Positions 56,130 to 64,000 of a stretch of DNA of 64,000 nt are shown here, piece after piece. The translations under genes were made by a program, and so were the position numbers. The DNA is from Prostheceraeus crozeri (lineage: Eukaryota > Platyhelminthes > Polycladida > Euryleptidae), in the NCBI GenBank assembly GCA_907163375.1, contig CAJQUW010002201.1, forward strand, positions 234,001-298,000, in the 5' to 3' direction. The notes beneath the pieces are model-generated. The model was not told where the DNA came from. It did not search any database and saw nothing but the letters and a program-made list of their open reading frames with translations. The stretch's first letter is position 1. Every line of letters starts with the position of its first letter.

Positions 56130-56600
56130 AAGCAAGTAAACAAGCTCAAGATCCTTGGCTTCACAATAAATAAGAAACTGAACAATCGTGATCACGTAGA
56201 TAATTTGAGAATTAAGGGAGGACAAAAGGGAGGACATTGAAGGGACTTATTCCGGCTTCAGAGCTTCATAAGGTTTATGTCATGTTTATGAGATCAGTTT
56301 TTGAATTTGAGTCTCCTGTTTTCGTTGGTTTGACTAAGAGAGAGAAACATGTGCTGCAGAGAATCGAGAATCGCGCTCATCGTGTTATATATATAACATT
56401 GAGCATAGCTCTGACAGATTATGCTATTGCAGTGACGACTCATTAGAGGAAAGAAGAAAGCTGGCATCCGTGAGACTTTTTAAACATATTGATGGAAATG
56501 TATCGCATATTTTACATCACTTGGTTCCTCAAAGGTTATATTTTACAAAAGCTTTGTGTTCCCTTTTCAAGAACGTGTCTCTATTCGCGAACCTTTTTCA
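56130..56600 (+). mobile_element. Non-LTR retrotransposon fragment (end of reverse transcriptase)
   Basis: Frames on the + strand read KLKILGFTINKKLNNRDHVD, then KGLIPASELHKVYVMFMRSV, EFESPVFVGLTKREKHVLQR and IENRAHRVIY, then SLEERRKLASVRLFKHI. These are the thumb and C-terminal blocks (ILG, L..IY..F.R..LEY..PV, LE.IQ.RA.R.I, SL..RR) of CR1/L2/jockey-type elements. Several frame changes, so dead. The catalytic part is absent. Confidence 0.72.
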
Positions 56601-57471
56601 CTTGCGCTACTAGGTTGATGAACGGATGATATGTTTTGTACTTTAGAGAGCTACTATTCTGTATCAATAACTGCAGTATTTCATGAAATTACTTTGATAT
56701 TGATCGATTTTTATTGATGGAAAAATATACACTTGTTTTCTTTTTTTATACCGGTATAGCAAAAAAGTGAATATGAATGCAATTGAAAGCAATGTAACAT
56801 TAGGAAAAATTTCAATCCTGCTTTTGTGTTTACCTTTCAACACATCAGCTTACCACATGCGATCAGTGATTTAGCTGAAAAATCAAAGTACTTATGACTA
56901 CTACTAAGCTTTCGGAAGAGATACTCATATGGAAAGAAATTCAAAACATTTTTATTGTTATTGTAAAATGAGCATATCACATTATCAAAATAACAAAATA
57001 CTGTATCATGAAATTATTCTGTGTTACCGAATTCTCACTTCATGACTCTATCCAACTTGTAATTTCCATCTTTTAAGAAAAGGGTGTGTTAAGTTTAGGC
57101 GAAGAAATACAAATCGTGTCTTGTGTAAGACGAACTTCAACAGGACAACACCCATATACAAATTATCACTCAGATATAGGAAGATAACATAGGTGTGTGA
57201 AGATCGTGTAAAGATTTCCTCTCCGGATGATAAACCTCATCTTTCACACGTTATTAAATTATCTGAAAAGAAACCCCATATCCTTTCATCACTTAAAAGA
57301 TTGCTGTTATATACCGGTTTCACAATGCTCTGATTCTCATCAGCATCTTCGATAATCGCTAGTGTTCCAGGAATTTCTCAGAATTTCAGTCCACCTACAG
57401 ACATCAGTTTTCCGGTGACCGACTTTAGGATAAAAAAAGATAGGAGCATATCAAGGAATGACTTACCCTAT
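56601..57471. other. Intergenic, mostly unassigned
   Basis: AT-rich sequence without gene evidence apart from the hammerhead-like motif at its right end. Confidence 0.3.
57313..57343 (-). ncRNA. Hammerhead-like motif, CTGATGAG...GAAACCGGT
   Basis: On the minus strand CTGATGAG is followed 13 bases later by GAAACCGGT. The core bases are complete, but the intervening sequence forms only a weak stem. The GAAACCGGT end is shared with the motifs at 8494 and 63313. Confidence 0.3.
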
Positions 57472-58103
57472 GATCGGCAATGATATCATTTTATATCATT
57501 TTATTTTTTATAATGAAAATATACCATTTTTTAGTGAAATAAACGTAGGTCTAGACCGTAAATAGATGTAGTCACACGAATTTTTCGATTTACACTGCTA
57601 TCATGTTGCTTTTACTGCTGCTAGCAATGAAATTAAAATTAGATTGCATGCAGCATCAATATATTCCAAATAATGGAAGACCTAAGAAAGCAGTTTAGTC
57701 ATATAAAGCTTCTTGCATATCAAAAGTTAGGTAAGGCCTATGGTCTATACATTAAACATCTCAAGTTTCCATTTAATCTTTATACACTCGAATTACAAAT
57801 ACGCCTACAATATCCAGTTGGTTGGGCCAAAAGTATCTGTAGCAGTATCAGTAAAAAAGGCCAAAAATATTTGGATTTCAGTTAATACTACAAAAACATC
57901 AAGACAGTGTTATTAATGAGTTGTTTGACAATTTGTGTGATAGACAGTAGCCTGTTGCTTTTCGCTACATGAATCAACCAGTGCGGAAGGACATGGGTAG
58001 AACAAATGAAAGAGACTACTTGAATACAAAATGCGAAGAATCCATGATTAGAAAATATAATGGAAGAAAAAAAATGGATGATATCATTTTATCATTGCCG
58101 ATC
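57472..58103. mobile_element. Inverted-repeat element, GATCGGCAATGATA ends
   Basis: GATCGGCAATGAT at 57472 faces its inverse at 58103; GATATCATTTTAT also repeats near both ends. The interior holds two coding-like frames (57673-57885, with LAYQKLGKAYGLYIKHLKF; and near 57970-58110, with ERDYLNTKCEESMIRKYNG) that match nothing I know. No target duplication found, so the class is unknown. Confidence 0.45.
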
Positions 58104-59082
58104 TTTGGACTAACCACAAGATAGTCTATGACTCATTGTCAGATTTAGAAACTGCAAAATGCATGCACTTGGTCTATGCTAATTATGCAAGTTTTCAAGT
58201 CCTGAACTGAGGCAAGATCGAAACTGATTGCGGTAATATTGAGTCATTCACTGCTTATTGATGCCTCAACTTTAGAGTAGGACTTTGAGAAGTACATTCG
58301 ATGATCAATTTGCTGCAACATTAAAGTAGCGCATTGGAAACTGATAAAACCAATAGTCAATTAACAAGGATTTTTTATGCCAGATTATGATTAAAATCCA
58401 CAATTTTTCATGAATTTTTGAATTAAATTCTTTTTTATTCTTGAAAACAATGATAAGGCTCCACCACACACGTTGCCAAATCAGATTTGTCAGTGAAAAC
58501 ATTTTGAAAGTACAGCGGGTGAATATCCTACAATCACTGCGTAGGATCTACTGATCTCAATACAATTGATAAAATTCACTGTTGGTGATGTGAGATGCCG
58601 ATTTTAAGATTTTGAAGCCTTAAAATGTACTTCGAATTGTGCTATAGGCATCTATTTAATTTGACAATCGTAAATGGAAACCGCTGACAGGCGTGACATC
58701 TTCGCATCTGAAGTCGTTTACACGCTTATGAATTTTGTACAGACAAACAATTCAATGTCACATTTATAAGATTTATAAATGTACAAATAGGATTCCTTAC
58801 CGAGTTGATTATGGATAGTGCACTATTATTACATGCGATATTGCATTTGCGTTATGGTTTCAGAAGCCTTGGTCGACATCGATTCCGATGATGAAATCAA
58901 CATCGGCTGTCACAATTGCGACGAAAAGTTTATTCATCGGTCAAAACTATGACAGCTGATGTGAGATGAAGACATGATATCTAGCCATTCGACATTGGCA
59001 TAAAGCACTTTAGTGCCTTTATTCACAAAGAAAGCCCTCAACCATAGATTTAATGTACTCGTCTCCGGCGGAGGCTCGTACA

Positions 59083-59293
59083 TTAACCTCAGAGTTCTGA
59101 GGGGGGGATCCAGTGGACCCCGGAGCCACATTCTTCCATTTCAGTTTTCAGCAGATGATGTGTCAACCGTTGATGCCTATGTAAAATCATCACAATGATT
59201 CTGCATGTGATATTTCATTTTAATTGAATTGATAGAAGTATGTCTATGGTATAGGCCAAGGGGTCCACTGTACCCCCTCAGTTCTCAGAGGAT
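59083..59293. mobile_element. Possible piggyBac-type MITE
   Basis: TTAACCTCAGAGTTCTGAGG with CCAGTGGACCCC lies at the left; GGGGTCCACTG and CCCCTCAGTTCTCAGAGG lie inverted at the right. The left edge has TTAA, the right edge lacks it. About 210 bp. Tentative. Confidence 0.35.
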
Positions 59294-60149
59294 GTGGAAA
59301 TTCCCATCAAAAAGTGTTTTCTTCCAAATGAAAAATGATTTTGGACATGTCCACGATGGTGTATAATGAGTGAAATTCATTTGCTCATAGTTGACATCAT
59401 GCTGTGTATGTGCTCTGTGTTGTAAGATCGTAAAAAATGCGAATATATGCGTCCTGTTCGATACTTATTTATCCCATTGGATCATCGGGAGCGCAGCCGT
59501 TTCAAGTGCCATGAGCAACTAGGCATAAGTCAATGTTCAAGATGAAAGTTGTGATTATATTCATAGTTCAACTCCAAAAATAGACTGTTGACAAAGTTCT
59601 CACAGTAGTAATTGGATGAGTTTGAGATATCCACAGCTGTTGAGGATCTAGAAGTGATCAAGAGGTTCCAAGAGGTGGAAAGTAGGATCCCATAAATTAT
59701 TTCTTTTTCAAAGTAGTTTGTATTGTTAAAGATGAACGGAATATTAGTGCAAACGAGTTGCAAAAGAGAATGTAAGGTATAATCATATTTAGGAAACCTT
59801 TCAAAATCTACTAATTAGATTATATGGTCGATGGTGTCATTGACTGGGATATTAGTGAAATTATTTCAGTGGCTTGCCTACTGAAACATGTCTGCGATCA
59901 AATTATCTGTCAAAAGCTTATGGCTTTCAACTGTCAATATTGCTCCGAAATTGTTAATTTGCGTGCTAATTGCACCCTTTCATTCTTCAAGCATTTTCAA
60001 AATTAAAGTTTTTTTGATGTTCAATTTGCGGGCGTTCTAGGATAAAAGGAATCCTCGCCAAACATCAACGTATTCTTTACGAATTTCAGATGTCAGTTGT
60101 ACTATGGTGGAGACCTGCAACAAGAATTATGCAGATTTTTGTTTCTTCT
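59294..60149. other. Intergenic, nothing firm
   Basis: No gene recognised. Some of it may be decayed upstream sequence of the PLE fragment at 60150. Confidence 0.3.
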
Positions 60150-60505
60150 CAATTACACGATGCTCACCTCTAAGATCAGCAGAATACGGGATTGTTTCAA
60201 GATGTGGTTCCATATGGTGCAAGACATGTAATATTCTTTCGTCGGATGAATTTACAACATCGTTAGTGACAAATTTAACTGCTAGTAGCACAACATGCAT
60301 AACAAAAAAACATTGTATATTCTATTTGTTTTAGTGATTGTATAACTTCATTTTTATCGGTGAATCTGGTAGGAGTTTCAGAGGACGCATGAATGAACAT
60401 CGTTGTGATATTGCCCATAAGAATACAGACCAAGTTCTTTCATTTCATTGCACAGAACACAAACATGATGAATCTGAAATGAAATATCTACATTCAAAGA
60501 ACTAA
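60150..60505 (+). mobile_element. Penelope-like element, GIY-YIG fragment, third lineage
   Basis: The + strand reads EYGIVSRCGSIWCKTCNILS, the cysteine block before PLE endonucleases, then FIGESGRSFRGRMNEHR with HRCDIAHKNTDQVLSFHC, the GIY-YIG core with its arginine and the HF/HC block. One stop separates the two parts. The FRGRMNEHRCDI form differs from the other PLE fragments here. Dead. Confidence 0.72.
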
Positions 60506-60871
60506 GTGGAAACGAGAAACAAAGTAATTCAGAAGGAACAGAAGAACTCAGGCTTATCAGTTAACTGATGACAGATTGGCCTCGTGGAATAGATATGCAG
60601 CATGTTTTAAACGACTTCCATTGTTTACGACTTGTGCAATGCCCGTGTATGACAATATAGGAATTATAGCTATCTTCCAATTTATACCCGACGACGGATA
60701 GCTACACTTTCTATTCATGCCTGAACTATCATTGATTAAAAAATTAAAAAACACTTGTGACGTAGTCCATAGATGTCGATGAACGAGTATTAGCATTGAA
60801 ATGATCCTGTTTGAAATAGATATATGAAAACGGAGGGCATCAATGGGAAGTTGTTGCTTCATTGAAAATAC

Positions 60872-61897
60872 CAAGGAGGTCTAGACAAGGAGTTCTAGAT
60901 ATCTATAATTGTAATTATTGTATAATAATTGTTATAATTTATTAATACAGCCCGAAAGTCATACACAAAATTTCGATGAATGTTACGGATTGAATTTTTA
61001 TCCAGAAAAATTCATTCAACTTCGAAAAAAAAACGACGACGAAAGAAAATAATGAAAAATTGAAAACAAAGAGAAATGAAGAATGTTAATTATACCATTC
61101 ATTTCGGATCGAACGACATGAGAATATAAGATATTTATTCCAACATCCAACAAGAACAACTGAATTGGATTTTTGGTTCAAATTTCAAAAGAATGTATTA
61201 CAAAAGAAAAAAACAACACACAAAATATGTCAACTCACTAATGGTCCCATAAACAACAACGAACACTTTGTTTCAACAAAACAGGACAAATTAAAATACC
61301 TTGTTCGAAATGTCGAAAAAATTTCAAAAATATATACATTGGACCATCACAGCATTACAATACAGAATTAAAAATAGCAAAAGCATTAAATCAAAACATA
61401 ACATCATATCATTTTGAAATTATGCAACAGTAGTAACCAACACAAACCAAAGTACAATACAAAGAATACGACACACACAATTAATAATAACACAACGACA
61501 GGACAACATCAAGCTACGGGGAGCAACCAACACAAGAGAAAATTAAAAAAAAAGAAGAACTTGAACAATATAACATTTCCTAGATTTCATTTTTTTATAT
61601 AACATTTTCTATACTTTTACCTCCATCTATACCTCATTTTATCTATGTTTTTTCATATACTCATTGCATTTCTATATATTTATTTAGCTTCTATGGATTT
61701 TATTTACTTACTTTTATTTTATCAAACAAACAATATATTCAAAACATACGATATTTGTAAAACATGAATCCTTTTATCCCCATATCCCCTTGTGTAGGCG
61801 AACAAATTTGGGAATTAAAAACAATAATTATTCAAATAAACATATTCAATAATCCCTGGTCTAGATACCTGCAATTATAGATATCTAGACCTCCTTG
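60872..61897. mobile_element. hAT-like element, CAAGGAGGTCTAGA ends
   Basis: 1026 bp. Starts CAAGGAGGTCTAGAC and ends in the inverse; TAGATATCTATAATTG is also shared between ends. Flanks GAAAATAC and AAAAATAC match at seven of eight bases, consistent with a hAT duplication. Inside is A-rich sequence with short frames; one near 61320 reads CSKCRKNFKNIYIGPSQH, faintly GIY-YIG-like. No transposase. Confidence 0.65.
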
Positions 61898-62092
61898 AAA
61901 AATACATTGAAATTGGCGGGCATAAATATGAAATTTCCATTTCATGCCCGGCAACCTTGATAAAATGCTATGAAGTGAAGGCATGAATGGGGCGCTGCTT
62001 AACGGAAAATATAGTTATCTTATAGCATAGCTGTCAAGTACCAGCCTTGATGTGGATTTCTACGATATAATTCTATTTCAAGAAAAAAGGTT

Positions 62093-62476
62093 TTACAAAA
62101 GGATGAACACTGCAAGTAAAAAAGGCTCATAAAAAAGTCCTATTTCCCTGCTCCTAGCAAACAGACAGCAAGCATTCCCTCGCTGAATGTCGAGACTAAT
62201 TCTCTGCATCAGCCACGCAGCCTCCCTCTTGTCTCCTGTTATCATTGTGAGACGCCTCCCAACTGATTCCAAGAAGGTCTTGGTCGACTCCCCCATCGCA
62301 CCATACGTCTCAACAGCCACTGGTTGGACTACAAAGCGGTCAGCGAGAGTGATGTATTTGGCTAACTTCCTCGCTTCAGCCGCATTCACAGCAGCTCCAG
62401 TGGCAGATGCCGACAAAATCGTGCGAGAGAACGTGTCGGAACATGTTGCATCCCATACTATGTATCTACCTCTCAT
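62093..62476 (-). pseudogene. Retroelement-associated C-terminal domain fragment
   Basis: 127 residues from MRGRYIVWDATCSDTFSRT, then AAEARKLAKYITLADRFVVQ, PVAVETYGAMG, ESVGRRLTMITGDKREAAWL and QRISLDIQRGNACC. From memory this WDVT, KY..L, VP.AVET.G, LG.R....TGD.R, QR.S...QRGNA pattern is the C-terminal part of proteins fused to reverse transcriptases in many invertebrate retroelements; the preceding RPD motif and zinc fingers are missing here. Likely a remnant, not a host gene. An inverted partial copy lies at 62488. Confidence 0.6.
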
Positions 62477-62487
62477 GAAAGGAAAGA

Positions 62488-62630
62488 GCCACTGGAGCTG
62501 GAGTTGCTGCGAATGCGGCTGAAGCGAGGAAGTTAGCCAAGTACATCACTCTCGCTGACCACTTTGTAGTCCAATCAGTGGCTGTTGAGACGTATGGTGC
62601 GATGGGGGAGTCGACCATGACCTTCTTTCT
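62488..62630 (+). repeat. Inverted partial copy of the 62.1-62.5 kb domain
   Basis: About 143 bp encoding NAAEARKLAKYITLADHFVV and AVETYGAMGEST on the + strand, close to the reverse complement of about 62260-62405 with roughly ten differences. The two copies point away from each other, separated by about 85 bp. Confidence 0.85.
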
Positions 62631-62798
62631 ACGATTGAAAGCAGATATCTTAAGTCGTAAACAATTGAGCGCAAATCTCCTATCAATGTTCTAATTCTAT
62701 GAGTGATTTTTATGTGATTTTTCCATTACTTGTGCACTATGACTTAATCTTCAATGATATATGATGATCCAAATTTTAAATTTTCTTGCTAATGTCAA

Positions 62799-63288
62799 TA
62801 CACAGTTGGCCATAAAACATGCGCGCGTATTTTCTAACTTTTTTCTTTCTTGAATTTAGAGACACCTCTTCGAGTACAGTCACGAAATCTTAATTGACTT
62901 TGGACTATGCCCTGAGGTTGTCATTACAGGTTTAACTTTCAAAAATAATGTTTCTTGGAATTGCTAAGTCCAAATTAGTAAAAACATATACATTTTTTCA
63001 CGGGCTGCTGTCACTAAACTGAGTCTACACTAAGAATGATTTTATTATGAGAAGAAAGGAAATTTCCGGCTGCGTCATAACACGCAAAAGTCAGTCTGGT
63101 GCGATGACTAGCCGAAGAACGCTTTTATATTGATTGCAGGTAAATTTTTTTGAGTTCAACTTTTAGCATTGTAAATTTTGATGCAAACTAATAGATTTAG
63201 AAGTCAACATTTTCTGCGCTATGTTGACATTTATCATTAGCATTGAGTTAGAAAATGCGCGTCCATGTTTTATGACCATTTGTGTGTA
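62799..63288. mobile_element. Tc1/mariner-like MITE, 490 bp
   Basis: Ends TACACAGTTGGCCATAAAAC and, inverted, TACACACAAATGGTCATAAA; both continue with a CATG, GCGCG or CGCGC and TTTTCTAACT block. TA bounds each end. No transposase frame. Confidence 0.82.
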
Positions 63289-63312
63289 TCTATGCCTCTT
63301 TCTACTTAATTC

Positions 63313-63366
63313 CTGATAAAGGTTGTGGCCAGTAGCTCATCTCACTGTCCTCCAATCGAAACCGGT
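63313..63366 (+). ncRNA. Hammerhead-like motif remnant
   Basis: CTGATAA, then GGTTG pairing with CAATC across a long loop, then GAAACCGGT. One core base differs from the hammerhead consensus. Same layout as 8494. Probably the tail of a decayed retroelement. Confidence 0.35.
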
Positions 63367-63839
63367 TGAAGCAGTAGTAATTATATTGATGTGAAAGGAT
63401 GTTCTTTATTTTCATAAAGCCCTTAATCGGATTTATGAAAGATTTGTGGCACAAAGTTTCCTGTAATTGCAAAAATACCTAGTTCAAGACAATCATTAAT
63501 TCACATGGCCATTAGTTTGTTAGCTATATATTGGTTTTTCAAAAGTCAGAGTTTTCCAAAAGTTGCTGTATTGAAGTAGTGCAGAAGAATGAATTTATTT
63601 CAATTTGAGTAGAGATCAATGGATGGTGTTGATCAACTAATTGCATTTATCCGATGTCATGTTGTACATTTTGCTGTTGTAAATTTCAATTCTACATTTA
63701 CGTCGAGATCGTGTACGAGCCGAAAGAATTAAATGCAGTCAGCTATTCTCATGATTGGGCTTATGAGCAATTTCACGCATTTCATATTAAAATTCATGTG
63801 TGGTTTGTAGCATTCTGAGTAATGCGCCACCATTAGTAC

Positions 63840-63990
63840 CATTTAATGATGATACGACCGTGTTTTCCCATTGACAAGGATGCAATGCACAAGAGTCTTG
63901 AAGCTATTTACACGAACACAACAGAATCCTGACTTGGTCAAATGAGATCGGACTGCCCATTAACCGTAAGAAGTCAATATGCCTTAAATA
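63840..63990 (+). mobile_element. Non-LTR reverse transcriptase fragment at the window end
   Basis: Broken frames read PFNDDTTVFSH, resembling the YADD catalytic block, then SLEAIYTNTT and ILTWSNEIGLPINRKKSICL, the block that follows it (L..W....GL..N..K). At least one frame change; may continue past the window. Confidence 0.6.
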
Positions 63991-64000
63991 AAAAATATTG

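Noticed and set aside
62187-62522. 111-codon + strand open frame
   Set aside because: Antisense shadow of the retroelement domain, which is recognisable only on the minus strand.
1-64000. tRNA genes, rRNA, CRISPR arrays, bacterial operons
   Set aside because: No A-box/B-box pair with cloverleaf, no spaced short repeats and no closely packed collinear genes were seen; manual reading could miss a diverged tRNA.

Overview
The window looks like AT-rich nuclear DNA from an invertebrate animal. The reasons are leucine-rich-repeat and low-complexity proteins without bacterial gene spacing, AATAAA signals just past stop codons, GT-AG intron-like segments (one only 43 bp), and a dense load of metazoan mobile elements: Penelope-like, hAT, piggyBac, Tc1/mariner and non-LTR. 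I cannot place the species. No tRNA, rRNA, CRISPR or operon was seen.

Four host genes are well supported. Each is read from one long uninterrupted exon. They are an LRR protein with an LRRC58-like cysteine C-terminus and an unusual polybasic CaaX-like tail (3551-4534, +); a 969-residue Ser/Lys-rich disordered protein with six copies of a 42-bp repeat (17169-20078, +); an acidic Tyr-rich protein (26184-27797, -); and a 383-residue protein with three 46-residue repeats and a 43-bp intron-like segment overlapping its stop codon (36091-37242, -). The last three share a style (disordered, charged, Ser-rich, intron-poor) and match no family I know.

Most of the rest is mobile-element debris. 7.5-8.2 kb: Penelope-like (PLE) fragment. 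10.1-11.2 kb: a diverged repeat and a hAT element. 11.66-13.49 kb: two PLE copies fused head to head, inserted as one unit with a 13-bp target duplication. 14.5-15.4 kb: hAT with a smaller hAT inside. 21.4-25.3 kb: hAT MITE, non-LTR remnant, long foldback element. 30.3-34.0 kb: first piggyBac-type element. 38.3-47.1 kb: a hAT, a piggyBac transposase remnant, a reverse-strand PLE, two adjacent MITEs, a second piggyBac-type element containing a foldback element, and an ACGCGT-rich MITE. 47.9-50.1 kb: hAT split by a Tc1 element. 53.7-64 kb: more MITEs, two non-LTR fragments, another PLE fragment, a hAT with an 8-bp duplication, and an inverted pair of retroelement fragments.

The host genes share no evident pathway. 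The most notable items are the PLE inverted dimer, the possible lipid-anchor tail of the LRR protein, the intron that could switch a protein end, and two piggyBac-type elements that share a 25-bp asymmetry between their ends.
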